Source: Lucifuga dentata
Lineage: Eukaryota; Chordata; Actinopteri; Ophidiiformes; Bythitidae
NCBI GenBank assembly: GCA_014773175.1
Contig: VXCM01000112.1
Location: 345,733 to 409,732, forward strand
DNA length: 64,000 nucleotides
Reading direction: 5' to 3'
Shown piece by piece: positions 26,208 through 41,200 of this stretch. The notes under the pieces were generated by a model, which saw nothing but the letters and a program-made list of their open reading frames with translations, did no database searches and was not told the DNA's origin. Made by a program: the position numbers and the translations under genes. Position 1 is the first letter of the stretch, and every line of letters starts with the position of its first letter.

Positions 26208-29180
26208 ACATAATGGAGGTTCTGCCAGTAACAGACTAGTCTCTTTTACTATACAGCCACACCCTTTCTGTCATGTATCTGTACTTGGAACAGGATAAAT
26301 CCACACACCAATAACATCACTTTGTGTGGTGCTCATGTGCTTTTGCATTTACTTACTTCACTTGATTATGAACGTGTAATATTATTCTAAGAGGTTGGTA
26401 GTTTTAGGGAAAAACATTATTCAGTATTCAGAACATAGCCTATCAGTCTTTGTCAACCAAAGAAAGAAAGTAAGAATAATTCATTATGTTTTACACCATC
26501 AGCAGTTCTGAGAGTTGGTGTCACTGCTCAGTAGTCTGCAATTATCTGGTGTTTTTGCTGTACTGGAAAATGTACATGTAGGAATCTAGAGAGACAGAAA
26601 GGCCTGTGCATGTAGCTTAGCTAACTGAGCCAGCAGGATGCTCTCATTCCATGTTTAAAATCTGGATTATACAGGCTTTGTCTTCAGAATAAATTTGTTT
26701 GTTGTGCTTGTCATGATCTTATAGTCAATGATTTATTAATGAGTGTGCTGATCAAACACTGTGTGCATTTAGCTGCCTTAGTGTATCCCCATACCAGCAT
26801 TTATGTTTATGGCTGTATAATGCTCTGTGCTCTGCTGGGCCACAGTGGACTGGTTAACCTCAGTATTGTAGCCTTAGGCTGAATGTGTCACAGCTTCTGA
26901 TGTCTTGTGGTTGGCTTCCACTTGTGCAGCTCTGTTAGAATGACCTAGAATCATCGCCTGTATCACAGGTCATTTACATGCTGAGAAAATCGAGGTCTGA
27001 CCTTACTGTCTTCTCTGCTGATTAATGGGAAACTCTAGGATTACTCTAGTCATCTTCAGCTTAGAAACAATAGACAGACCAGATGTAAACCTCCTGTATG
27101 ATTTCTTTATTGGAAGGTTTTTAATAGATTTGAAATTACCTAGCTACTGTTTATTTCAGTTTCTGTAGTGGGCTTTGTTTAGATATCACTGAAAATAACT
27201 ACAATGGCAGTGAATGACATGAATAACAAAGCAAAGGAAAGCAATGTGGAATCTGAAGATGAGCAAGCTGACCAGTGGTGCTGTTCTCTACATGTCTGAG
27301 TGTGATGGATTGCTACGTTATGCCAATCTTTGTCTCAATTTCTCAGTACTAATGGGGTCCATTAGTAAATTCAACATGCATAATATCTCTATCAACTAAC
27401 TCCACAGGATGCCATCTAGTCACCAGTACTGTGGAAGAATCAGAGTAAAAGGCATGTGTGTTTGAACTGTCATCTTGTGTTCATTAAGACATTGTGAATT
27501 TTTTGGGGAAAATTTTAGGGAATTTTATGTGGAGGAGATTGTTGTCATCTTTACAGTAGTAAGATGCTGTTTAGTTTGCTGTTGATGTAATGAGATGCAA
27601 GAATGAGTTGAGTCAGGTCTGTGTGCTAATATTCTAAAGCTAAAAGCTCTGAGCTTTTAATGTTAAATGTTGGAGCCTTTTCACTGTTAGCCAGCTTCTC
27701 AGCTTTTGGAGCCATTAATCTTCCAGCAGTGAAATAGGAAGAGAAAGTGAGGCAGAGCTGACTGCCCCCTGGAGAAAACAGCAAACACTGACAACATTTG
27801 AAAGATGTCAGCAAAGGCTTCTCCTTTTCCATCTACCTAAAATGGTGAAGATAATGTACTCAGCATCCTGGAGTATGGAGCTGTTTTAAAAGGCATTGAA
27901 ACATAAGTGATGTCTCAGCATCACCAAACAGACTTTGTGCTTAGTGAAAAAAAAATCATTCAGTTATTAGATTTCTTAACAGCATATTGAGGACATTCTG
28001 CAATGCAGATGGGATATTGTGAGAGACCGATGCATTTCTACAGTGTGTTTCCCTTTTTAATAACCTGTAATGGACTGTGATGACAAATTGCTGAAGCTGT
28101 TTCATTCAAAAGTTTGGAGAATGGCCTTTATTGTCACAAACAAATCTTATTCATCTCCCCTGTGTGGATAACTCTCAGTTATGTGTCTATGTACCACCCT
28201 ATCAATTGACTCAGAAGACACTGCACATTCAAAGCATACAGCAAAGTGCACATTATGGAAGTCTTTTGGGTGAATGTCTCTCTCACTTACCTCTCTTCTG
28301 TGCTCATCTCTCCTCTAGGCTAGGGATGATATACTGAATGGCTCCCATCCTGTCTCCTTTGATAAAGCCTGTGAGTTCGCTGGGATCCAGGCTCAGATCC
28401 AGTTTGGACCCCATGTGGAGCACAAACACAAGCCTGGATTCCTGGAGTAAGCCTCCCTTATCAGAATAATGCATTACCTGCAACACGAGCACTAATTAAC
28501 AGACAGTCTGCACAGCATGTTGAGCTGTTGGGCTTTCATATTGTTCAGTTTAGAGTCATCCATATGCAATGGTTATCCCTTTCTACTTACATACATTCAG
28601 TCCATTGCTGCACAGGTTTCCTCAACTCGAATCCTCAGGGGTGATTTCAGCTGTTACAATTGTTTTCTAATATGCAGGCACTAGGTCAAGAATGACCTCA
28701 TATGTGCAGGTATGTTAATAGAAAAGGAAATGCCTGCAGCGCAAGAGTAACCATGTAAAAATGTCATTTATCTCCGTAGCCTGAAGGAGTTTCTACCTAA
28801 AGAGTACATCAAGCAGAGAGGGTCAGAGAAGAAGATATTCCAGGTATGTATATTACATTGATATTTGGTCATACTGTATGTTAGATTAAAATAATGTTGA
28901 AAACTTTTTTTTTTTTTTCCCCTGAGGAAAAAAAACAACATATATAGAGCTCGGTGTTTAAAACTCTGTCATAGGATTAGGAGATCTCACTGATGTTCTT
29001 TGTCCAGGAACATAAAAACTGTGGTGAAATGACGGAGATTGAGGCAAAAGTGAAGTATGTGAAGCTTGCCAGGTCCCTGCAGACCTATGGAGTGTCCTTC
29101 TTCCTAGTGAAGGTAAGATTATGTTAATTTACATAGTAAAGAGGTAAATCAGTGAAAATGTTCAAAACAAAACAAAACTC

Positions 29181-29211
<31 letters not shown>

Positions 29212-32200
29212 ATGGCACAAGGTTGCAGATCTTGAATTTATGGCCATACAATTGCTATAGCATTTACTTTTCATCTAAATTCATTTGCCATACACACTGG
29301 GCTCATACTCACAACAGATTATAACCTTATGTTTCTTAAACATTTTAATTCTTACATAATAATTATTGAGCAATGAGAGTTTAATGACATATCCATTTAT
29401 ATAGTTATAGAAAACAGACCTATAATGTTCCTATACTGAGTGGAAGCTATTATTAGAAAGCTGGTTTGATGGTTTGATATGCATTACACTTTCAAACAGG
29501 TATGAAACTATATTGAAAACACCAAGCCACGTTATAATAAGAGGGTTTCAGAGTGGAGCCTGGTGCACTTGCCATTGATCAACACACAGTACTTTGAAAA
29601 ACTTGTGACAGTTATTCTTTTGTTCTCGTGTGGTGAGCAGAAAAGTGGATAAAAGTGAATATATAGAAATCAATCTAGCAGGTAATGTAAAATCTCCCTG
29701 GCAGGAGCCCTGTTACAATCTTATAGAATAAAGGAAAGAGGAAAAAGATGATGTTTGTAGTTGTCTGCTCTGGTTTTAATGGACTGTAAATCGAATGTTT
29801 GGCTCAGTAGTTAAAATAGACTGCAAGTTCAAGATTCTCTTGTGTGTGTATATGGGAGCACGCATGTGCAAGCACAGTCTGTCTTCAATGAGAAAATGCA
29901 GTGATGGAGATTTCAAGACACTGTTAAATAATTCACTCCAGCTGCACTCTGCTCTTGTTCCTTGCAGAGGTAAAAGCACAGTCCTGGCTTTCTAAAGCAA
30001 AGTTGTAACCTTCCATTTGTCATCTGACAGTCTTTAATCACTACAGGGTTCCCACGGTAAGGCCTTTATTGCTGGGAATTTCACAGATATGGAAATAAAT
30101 GGCAATAAATGTGTGTGTGTGTGTGTGTGTGTGTGTTTGTGTGTGTGCATGCATGCACAGTGCATGCAGGTTTGTGTAATGTTCAATTGCCAACACTGTA
30201 AAGTTTCTGACATTGACCAGCTCCTTTTGTTGTGAACACCAGCAGATTTTCCCAGACTTGAAGGTTACAGTTGATGATATTATCTACATACATCACCATC
30301 CATTTCAGATTAGAAACGCAAATTTCCTGCTTGGATATTTATGACTCTCAAATGATGTAACCTAAAAACAATGAAAGTCTTTAAATAAATCTTTGTACGT
30401 TGCTATTATGATGACTGGGATAATGTTATCTGTCCTTGTATTAAGAGCACTAAACTGTTGGAGCCTTTCTACTTTGTGGCTTTTGTTCTAATCTCAGAGC
30501 TCTACGTTTTGACCCAGAGATGAAAACAATAGCCTGGAGACATGAAAGGCATTTTGACCTCCCTGTCTCTACAACCCACTAATTTTTGTGTCATCCTCGG
30601 CTCCCCTGGAGGGGAGCCAAGTGTAGGCTCAGACTCCAAAGTGAGCGGTAATAGATTTTTAGTGGGCAGAGAGTCGAGGACACTGGAGAGAGCTGATGGA
30701 GGCACCATGCTGGTGTGCAGGAAGGGGCTAAAGCCTTGGGAGACCTTGCTTCATAAAGCAGCAGTTAAACAAGGCTGAACTCTGCAGGGTCAGTTCCCAG
30801 CTGCCCCTTTCCTCCTCCAGCTGGTGCTGGAAGCCACAGACACAACATGTGGGTTAGGACAACACCAGCGGAACGGCAAAACACTTTTGCACCTTGAATG
30901 AATCATCCGTGTAGGTGTTTAACACAGACATAAATTTTGTCAATGTTTTCCTATCTGACAGGAAAAGATGAAGGGTAAAAATAAACTTGTTCCCCGGCTG
31001 CTGGGGATAACCAAAGAGTCAGTGATGCGAGTGGAGGAGAAGACCAAGGATGTGGTGCAGGAGTGGCCCCTCACCACAGTCAAGAGATGGGCAGCCTCCC
31101 CCAAGAGCTTCACCCTGGTACTGTCACTCTCTTCATCAAGTCCTCAGTCCTATCGATGGAGTCAGATACACTCATTATCATGTCTACTCATCTTTTTTTT
31201 ACACAATTTGGTTTACACATCTCTACATCACATATCTGATCTCCCCTTCTGTTTTTATTTTCTAGCACATACAGCATCTAAAAAATTGTTGAGACCTCAC
31301 ACCTCAATACTGAATGTTTTCAGCATGCTAATTAATTCATGTTTACTATAGATGCCAGGGCAGGAATATGCAGAATTCAGTGTATTATTTATCTGAGGGC
31401 TTTTTAAATTGTTTTAGCCGCTGTTGTCAACAGTGCTGTTTGTTTTCTGAATGCATTGTTTTGTTAAGGAAGACTGCTCTTGCCTGGAGTCAAAGGAGTA
31501 TTCCATATGAACATGAATATGCTATGCAATTCTTTATTGGTTTCTTTATGTAGATTGTGCTGAGATTCACTATTTCTCACTTAAATCAGCTCTTTGAAGA
31601 AATAGAAGCCAGTCAGTTTTTCTTTTCATTAATAATAAAGTTGTTGCCAAGACAGTTAATTCACAGCTTCACCCTCACTAAGATTTCTACATCTATGAGA
31701 AGACTGTAAGGCCCTTGTAAGCCTCAACATGTCAGGAGTGTTAGGTGGGTGTTAGAATCATAAGGCTTAAAGGACATTTGGTTTACTTTAAATCTCCGCT
31801 TTGTCTTCACTGCACTGCCAAGGATTTTGGAGAATACCAGGAGAGTTACTACTCTGTTCAGACTACAGAGGGAGAGCAGATATCCCAGCTTATTGCAGGA
31901 TACATTGACATCATTCTTAAAAAGGCAAGTAATTACAAATCAATTGTAACAACTTGGTGAATTCATGTTGTGCATCCTATGATCCTATAACATAAATTCA
32001 CCAAGATCTGTTTCTATTGTTCTCTACAGAAGCAGAGTAAGGATCGTTTTGGTCTCGAGGGAGATGAAGAATCCACCATGTTGGAGGAATCAGTTTCCCC
32101 TAAGAAGTGAGGAAAGTTCAAGTAGTAACCACTGCTAAGTAAAGGTCTACTGTATGCTGATCAATCAGATTCAGGCTTCACAGTCTAGTTATTCTTTGTG

Positions 32201-35200
32201 AATTTAAACCTTGCCGTTTAATTGTGCATATAATTATTTCTGCATGCCCAGCACAACACCCCCAAGAGACAAAATGTTAGAATTAAACACAAATATAGCT
32301 TTTGGATTTTAAAATAACACTAACACAGGTCTAGTTTTGCAGAAAAGAAATTGTGCTTGCTTGTACAAGTTCTGTTTTTGCAAATCTAAATAAATCTGCC
32401 TCTGGTCAAAGCTACTACATTATCATATTTCACAAAGAAATGCAAGATTGTTTGAAAGTTAAGACATCACACATTTTTATCTTGCAGTATGTTGCTATTT
32501 ACTGATTTTGACATGTAACTTAGTGACTGAGTAATGCAGATGGACCAATCCTGTCCCACAGGATTAGGAGTGCGTTGTTATTGGAAATCCACGTCTGTTT
32601 GCGAAACCACTTTCTGACAGAATGGGGCATCATATTACTGCTACTTAAGGGCCAGTGGACTCATGTTGTGGTTCTCAGCACAAAAACATAATTGCTGCCT
32701 CTCCAAACAAGCCATAATTAACCAATAGAGTTGGGAGCATCTGTTGAGCAGGGCAGGAAAACAGACATTTGTCTGAACAATATTTCTTCTGAGAGTGCCT
32801 GCTCATTGTAGAACAATCATTACCATGATAATTGTTTTAATTATAATTTAGGTTATATGATCTGGAAAGATTAATGCAAAAGAAACTATTAAACAGTCAA
32901 CTCTAAAACACGCCATAAATCAGTTTCCAGAACACAAAATATAATTGCTTTGATTTTTGGCATAATTTATTAGAAAAGAATCTTACACATTCAGCATGGT
33001 TTTCCACTTATTTTGACCAAATGTTTGGGCCTTGAAAATGTAATACACACATTCATAATGAAACATTATCCTTAATATTGTGTGTACGAAAAAAGCTATA
33101 AAATGGTTTTGGAAGAAAACATTTTTTTCATACACTCTTCCTCTTTCCTTCCTCTTGTGTTAGATCCACAATCCTACAGCAGCAGTTCAATCGGGTGGGT
33201 CGTGTGGAGCACGGCTCAGTAGCACTACCAGGAATCATTCGATCGGGGTCCATCGGGGGTCCTGACACCTTCAATGTGGGTACGATGCCTTCTGCCCAGC
33301 AGCAAATCACCACAGGGCAGATGCACAGAGGACACATGCCCCCACTGGTGAGTGTGATGGTTTTCAGTTGCAAGGAAAGGCAACAGAAAATATGGGCTGC
33401 TAGTTTGATGCTAGCACTAAAGGCACTTGTCACCAGTGGTCAATAGCAGCAATATCACTATAGCAATGGAAGACTAGAAATGTCTACATTTCCTGAAGGA
33501 AATGTAACGTGTGCTTGCCTTTTGCCGGGACTTCCTGTACGCATCCACCGAATTTGGTTACAGTAGAAAAAGTAAATCATGAGCTATGGTATGTTTTGTA
33601 GTCCATATCTGTGCGTGTGTGTGTGTGTGTGTGTCAGTCTGTAACATCACACAGTCAACTGTTAAAATTCAAGCAACTTTGCATCTTTAAAGAGCAACAT
33701 AAAAGGACCACACTGGTGATTTTGCATGTTGGAGCCCAATATATACAACCTGCATACGTGTTACATTACTGCCAACCATTTTCCAAAACGTACTACTGGA
33801 GTGGTAAATATTACAATTGTTTTTCCTACCTTCCAGACTACCATTGAGTTTAGTTCATTTCAGTACGCTATAAAGATCAATTTGTAGAGACGTGAAAATT
33901 GCTTGAGATTCTGAACATTTTTATACATAAATCAAAGATGTGTTTTATCTTATGGCTTATAAACTTGAAACTCTATCAGCTGTCAAGTACAAAATTCATC
34001 TTTAGCTGCTTTGATGACATCATCAACCCGCCATGACCTGGTGTGTTCATCTTCAAAATAATGATTGTGTAGGAACATGGGAAACATTTAAACAGTCTCT
34101 AAAGTAGATCGCAAATAAAGTGTAGCTTGTGTTGAAATGAAATGGATCTGACTTTGTCTTTTCAATCTCAGTTCTCTTTGAAGAAGAAATTAACCTGATT
34201 GAAAAACCTTCTGTGTCTTTGTATCACCATGTGATAAATTATTTTGGAAACCTCAGAAATGCTCGTGTGTTTTGTGCCTTGATCACCTCAAATATGCTTC
34301 CCCCTCACCCCTGAATTCCAAATAATAAAATTGAATGTTCTTAAATAGGATAGTGCTGAGAGCCAGATTTGGAACTGTATTAGATCATTTGTCTTTCCTT
34401 CAGTCAGAATTTATTAAACCAATAACACAATGTGTGAGTGGTGTAACGGGAGCTGCTGAAAGCACAGACAGACAGACAGACATCTGTGCCAAAAGCACAT
34501 CACAGATATCAAAACACAAGTTAACTGCATGGGAAAATGTTTAAATCCCACTGATCTCTCATATGAGGAGATAGTGTTATGAGATGGCCAGGGTATCCCA
34601 GATAATCACTTTTGTCACTTTATTTTTACATGAAAAGATATAGCACTCAGCTAATTTCTGTAATAAGTAAATAAATGAATAAATATAGTGTGTGATGCAA
34701 AAAATATTAACCTAAGAGGAATGTGCAGTTCCTCCACCGCTGAGCTTCAATTTTTCTTATAGTGCTAAGGTTCATCATTTTAATAGTGCTGTCAGAATCT
34801 GATCTGTGGTATTTCAGATATTGTTTGTGATTCCTACTGTCACCAAAATACCCACAATGAACTGTATGACTAAGGCCGTGTTTAATATATGGAATGAAGT
34901 TGCTTACATTCACACTAAAAGCCCATCTGTCTCCTGCAGTTTATCAGTTTATACACATAACAGTGCAACAATGAGAGTTTCACAATTCTGCACCCACATT
35001 CAATAGATACATTGTATTTTTGTTTAGTCATTTGCACATTGTATATCTCAGTTGTTTGCTGTTGTCAGAGTCTGGCCCAGCAGGCGCTGATGGGGACCAT
35101 CAACAGCAGCATGCAGGCTGTGCAGCAGGCCCAAACTGACCTGGGACATGTAGACAACCTGCCTCCACTAGGTCATGACTTGGTGAGTCTTCTCTCCACC

Positions 35201-38200
35201 AAAAAAACAATTTTGAGAAGTGCTTGTTGGGATGAGTGGATGAAGGGAGAGGGGTGTTATGAGTTTGGGAGTTGTGTGATCAAATATCTGTTATTTGAGT
35301 GATGTCAGAGAATCATGCATTGAAATAAGTTAGGTAATTGATTATATAGATGGCATTCAAACACAATTAATAAACCATAATTTACACTTTTTAAAGCACC
35401 TGTCTCCATTGCCCTCATATTCCACCCTCTACTTTTTCTGTACATGTGCTTCTGTTGATAGCATAGGACAGATTACAGCTTTTTGTTCTAAAGCAACTGA
35501 TTGCATTTGTTTCAGTCATGATGTGCTCAGCAAAGCAAAGAGAGCTTAGAAACAATCAAGCTTTCACATCACATCAAAATCCATCTTATTTCTCAAATTT
35601 CATATAATTAGGTGGTAGCACTGACTGTAAATATTGAGGATGTATTTAATGCCTGAGATGAGTTTTTCCAAAGCCGTGGGAGTTGTGAAGCCCTCGTCCT
35701 TTAATCCTTGAAGAAAAAGTTTATATGAGCTGAAAATCACCCACTGTGATGAAAGCCAATGGCTCTCCTTTTCCTCTTGCACTGACAGGCATCCAGGGTT
35801 TGGGTTCAGAACAAAATGGATGAATCCAAACATGAAATCCACTCTCAAGTTGATGCCATCACTGCTGGAACAGCATCTGTGGTCAATCTCACTGCAGGTA
35901 AGTGCCCATGAGAATACTAACCAGCATGGATGGCACACATTATCATTTTCAGTTTTCATTTATTTCTACAGCAGAATCATTGTATATGACTAATGCTATA
36001 AAGGAGATTGGTTTGTTATTAAAAATATTGTTTTTCTCAAAATATTAGAAACTCCACGGTGTAAATTAATAAACATATTTTCCATGTCAGTGTCAAACTG
36101 ATAATGAATCTTGAGTTTCTTTTAAATAAAAGACCATTTCCCATTTTCCTGCTTAAATATTTTTATTGATAATTGGATCTTGAACATGTCTTAAGCTCAG
36201 CAACTGCCGGTGTCTCCCCCCTGCTCTCCATATTGCTTGGCTCAAAGCCAGCTGAGCCCCTGCCAGCCTTTTGCAACATTTTAATCTTACATAGCCATCT
36301 GTTTGGGTGCACCTAGACTCCCCCCACCAACCACAAAGTTTTTCTTCTTCACAGTCACTTGCTCTATCTACGTGCTTATCTACGTGGAACCATTTCAAAT
36401 AGGCTCTAATTATGACATTAACACTGATGTGTGTGTTACAGCATATGACACGCAAACTGCCCTTTGGATTAGATAAATCAATGTGGCAGCCGCAGAACAA
36501 ATTAAGATGCACAGCCGAGGTACAGTTTGTAATCATGGTGATCATCCACTGCAGGTGAGCCTGCAGAAACAGACTACACAGCAGTGGGCTGTGCCATCAC
36601 CACCATCTCATCAAACCTCACGGAAATGTCCAAGGGTGTCAAGCTACTAGCAGCATTAATGGATGATGAAGTGGGCAGTGGACACAAGCTCATGGGTGCT
36701 GCCAGGATGCTGGCTGGGGCTGTGTCAGATCTGCTCAGATCTGTCGAGCCTGCAGCTGCTGAGGTGAGACTCTCTGGCAATGAATGTTGCATGGGCTTGG
36801 ACTTCATTCTCAGTTATATCCCACCAGCACAAAGGCTTATGCAACATTAAACTGCATGCTTTTCCTTTTATCAATGTCTCAGTGAATATTTATTACTTAA
36901 TAGCAAGTATTTCTAGGTATGATTTTTTTTTTTTTTTTTTTTTAATCCAGAAGTATGTTTCACATAATTCACTCAGGCCTGTGTAAGAACAGGCCAGGTC
37001 ACTATAATGAATGTGATGATGTCATCTCCACACAGCCCAGACAGACTGTGCTGACTGCAGCAGGAAGCATCGGTCAGGCCAGTGGGGATCTGCTCCGTCA
37101 CATGGGGGAGGGCGAGACCGATGAGAAGTTCCAGGTTGGATGCCTCCCATTCACTGTTCCTATGATACTGCTGGCCAAACAGGAAGACACACGTTCTCAG
37201 ACCCCGTTAAAATTTTCAACACACACTTATGCAGTCACTTCAGGCCTTATTATTAGACTGTTACTTTATGTGGAGTTTATTGTGAGGTATTGTATCAGGA
37301 ATTGTGCATTTAAATAAACAATATGGTACGCCAGTAACACAAGCTTATCTGAAACCTTTACCACTTCCCTTGTTTATTCTTTTTTCTTATACAATAAAAT
37401 TAATATATCTGTTTCATACACATCTACTAATTACTACTAGTAATTACAGTAACTAGTAGATACTGCCTTGCACTCCACTTTAGCCACATTATTGGTCTCA
37501 AGGACCTTGGGTAAATACTGCTCTGCTGTATGCAGATCAATGCTGTTTCTTCACATAGATATATATTTTTTATTCACCATAATCACTGTCTGTGTCTTCT
37601 TAAAGGGCTGAATGTTTATGTAGTTACAGTGGTATCTTTCCTTGTACATCTCATGTCCTATCACATCCTGTATCAAGCTTTTAGATTATGCTTGCCTAGG
37701 TTTTCAGTCACATGTATGCAGCTGTGCTGTGCTTCAGTGAAGGACACTGATTAATGTGTTTTAGGACATCCTGATGAATCTGGCAAAAGCAGTGGCCAAT
37801 GCAGCTGCTATGTTAGTCCTGAAGGCCAAGAATGTGGCCCAGGTGGCCGAGGACACCATATTGCAGAACCGGGTGATTGCAGCTGCCACTCAGTGTGCCC
37901 TGTCCACCTCACAGCTGGTTGCTTGCACAAAGGTAAACATCTAAAAGTCGTTTAATTTGACACTGATTAGATAAGATGTACCAATAAGCAAGAAAAGCAG
38001 AAAGAACTTAGTCACTGTAGCTTTGTTACAGTAACTTAATGAAATCTGTCAGACAGCTTACAGTCAGCACCCTTTTGTTTCAACAAATTAAGAATGTAAT
38101 TTTTCTTTCAGAAACTGCTTTCTTAAAAAGGTTTTGTATCATAAATATGTTAAATGAAATAATGCTTTATTTCTATGTAATAAATTGTTGCAATTTGTTT

Positions 38201-41200
38201 CCTTTTTTTGCCCATGACTGTCTGCGGCACAGGTGGTGAGCCCTACCATCAGCTCCCCAGTATGTCAGGAGCAGCTTGTCGAGGCTGGGAAGCTGGTAGA
38301 CCGCTCTGTGGAGACCTGTGTTAAAGCTTGCCGCTCAGCCAGTGATGATAGCGAGCTGCTGAAGCAAGTCGGGGCAGCAGCTGGTGTGGTGAGCCAGGCC
38401 CTCAGTGACCTGCTGCAGCATGTCCGCCACTACGCCAGCTGTGGAGAGCCTATAGGACGCTACGACCAGGCTACAGACACAATCATGAACGTGACAGAAA
38501 ACATTTTCACTTCCATGGGTGATGCTGGTGAGTTCAGAAAGCAGCTACAGGACTGACAACTAGTGAAACTTGTGAATGAGCACTTGTTGAATGCTTGGTT
38601 TGGTGTTCAGTTTGTCACAGATTTGTTTGGTATTATCCAATGAATAGAATGCAAAAAAGAAAAAGTGGTCACCACTGGGTTATCTGTTATGAATTTTTGT
38701 AATGTAGTTTGACTGCATTAGAGGGCCTTGAGGTATTGTCTATTTTTGGTTTAAGTTGCTGATCTTAAAATCCCTTTCAGTGCATTTTCAAAGGGTGGGT
38801 ATTTGTTTTGGTTCAAGACATGAGGCTGAAGAATTTCCAAACTCAGCCAGTCCTCAAGGGGTTGTAGAAAACTTGTCATCCAAAACCACTACAGAGTTCT
38901 CAATCTGGTCTCAATCAGCAGCAGGGAGGCTTTGAAACTTAAAAGGAAACACATGACCTTGGCATTTTTTTATTTGGAAGGGCAAGCTTTTTTTTCTAAC
39001 ACAAATCATCAGGAAAAGAAAAGAAAATCTGTAGCCATAGATCAACACAGAGGGATTAGGGTTCATTCGGGTCGATTCCCAAGGCCATAGGATGTAAAGC
39101 AAGCTGATGTAGAGTGAGTTATTTCCAGCTGGGGGAGGGTGTTTGGGAAACTGCTTTTTTATAGCAGGTGTGTAGGGAGATGACACATATATAAGACTTC
39201 ACTTGTGAGAGAGAGGATGAGTCACTACAAACATTTAGCTATAGGAGTAGATGCATGTGAAAATAGCAATGTCCTCAAGACTAGAACTATTATAGACTAC
39301 AAGGCGAAGACTCAAGACCAGTAAAGTCCTACAGGTACAGGTATCAATACTGATGTCAATACTGATCTGTTGATACAATTAAATCCACACTAATTCAGCC
39401 ATACTAGTTCATCACTGACCAGACAGAAACTGTACAATGAGCATTGCTGACTGTCCCAGTTTGTGTAAATGATCAGCATCTCTGAATATTTTTTTCTGTT
39501 GGAAGATAATTTCATGAACCCTGTACAACAAACAGACATGAAAACACACATACTGTAGACAGACACAGCAGATCAAAGTGGTGGCAGAAGCTGAATTTTA
39601 TGTGTAATATGGAATTCTTTGTGCCGCTACCCCAGTTGATGAGATTATTTACCATGTTTGCATTCTCTCTGAGCCAAGTACTTGTTCTCTGCTCTGTGTG
39701 TGCATGTGCACATACCTTTTTTATATAAGTATTGTGACTTTATGTGTGAATAGGGGAAATGGTGCGGCAGGCAAGGGTTCTGGCCCAAGCCACCTCTGAC
39801 TTGGTCAATGCCATGAGATCTGATGCTGAGGCTGAGGTGGATGTTGACAACTCCAAAAAACTACTTGCTGCTGCCAAACTCCTGGCTGATGCTACAGCTC
39901 GCATGGTGGAAGCTGCTAAGGTATGAGTGTATCAGGTTTACATTTAATAAATAATGCAATAAGGACCTTTGATTATCTGCTTAAACAGGTAATTTGTAAT
40001 ATAATCTAATCAGATAAAATATAGATATACTTAATTTCATATTTTACCTTGTTATAAGTAATCTGGATGATGTGCATTTTGTTAGATTTTTCTAATGTTC
40101 TATAGTATGATCATTATCACTGCCATCGTATAGTATGTGTCATGATAAAGGCCAAATGCAGTGAACTGGATTGCAGACATGCTAATTCTTGATAGAAAAC
40201 AGATTTTTGGCCTTACTGTATGATGAAATTGGCCAGCAGCATCAATTCACATTTGAGATGAAAAGCTGCATCATCATTGGCTTTTAATAAGCCCCTGGCA
40301 CCACAGACAAGTATAAATGAGCTGGAAATTATCAATGTAAAATACTCAGGCAAGTGAAACCTGCTTATGGCTCGGCTTTGATCTGTGACACATTAATCAT
40401 TGCATCACTACCATTATCAAGAGGAAATGTGAATTTGGCAGTTTCCTTGGAAACTGACTGAAAGTAGACAGAGCCAGATGCATTTTTGCTTTAATTGTAC
40501 AATATGAATTTAGAGTTGTAAAACTATAAGTGTTTGTTCATTGCTAAGGTCTTATTGCTGTGTGTGTGTGCTGTATGTATGTGCTGGTCGTGTGTGTTTG
40601 TGTGTGTGTGTACTGTATCTGCCTTAAGGGTGCGGCTGCCTACCCAGAGAATGAGGACCAGCAGCAGAGGCTTAGAGAAGCAGCTGAGGGGTTACGTGTG
40701 GCCACGAATGCTGCAGCTCAGAACGCTATAAAGAAGAAATTGGTCAATAGGCTGGAGGTGAGTCATAGGCATAAACACATTCTTATCTTTGTATTGCTTA
40801 ATGAAACACAGCTTCATCAGACCTGCAGTACTCAGAGAACATGCTTCATTCATCTTGTAAGCATGTGCCTATGTCTGTCCAACAATACATTTAGTATAGA
40901 CAGATAGATAGACAGATAGATAAAAGATATGCATGTAGAGTTTAAATCTGAGGCAAAAGGAAGCATATACCAGAATGAAATAATTAAACTGTCATTTGTA
41001 CAATTATGGCCCATTTATTGTATTTGTCTTTGTTCTTTCTCATTTGTATAACAGAGAGCTGTAACTCCCATTAGTGTTGTGAATGAACTATCTTAGTGTA
41101 TTTAGCCTCTGGTATCAGTTTGCCACTAATGACTAGCACCTCTCTGCTCCACAGCTCCAATGTTCAATTTCCCAAGCACATAAAGCATGCATTACCCAGT

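Larger units (their letters stand above)
23813..28318 (+). other. tln2: Intron 5 (4.5 kb)
   Basis: The longest intron between coding exons here. It has a CT run at 25172-25192, two G7 runs at 25287-25312, an N at 25346, pyrimidine-rich DNA at about 25440-25790, and a CA run at 26177-26210. No coding potential is seen. Confidence 0.8.
29113..30961 (+). other. tln2: Intron 8
   Basis: Holds a (TA)13 run at 29181-29206 and a GT run at 30111-30147. The part from about 30500 to 30850 is GC-richer than its surroundings and includes a 20-bp palindrome at 30599-30618; function unknown. Confidence 0.75.
33348..35068 (+). other. tln2: Intron 12
   Basis: Contains a GT run at 33611-33634 and a truncated MITE copy from about 33699. 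No other element seen. Confidence 0.8.

Noticed and set aside
26608..26675. tRNA-like stretch (GTAGCTTAGCTAACTGAG...)
   Set aside because: Resembles a D-arm box only. No complete cloverleaf or T-arm box could be drawn.
36153..36545. 130-codon minus-strand frame antisense to intron 14
   Set aside because: Stop-free by chance; the sequence resembles no known protein and lies opposite an intron.
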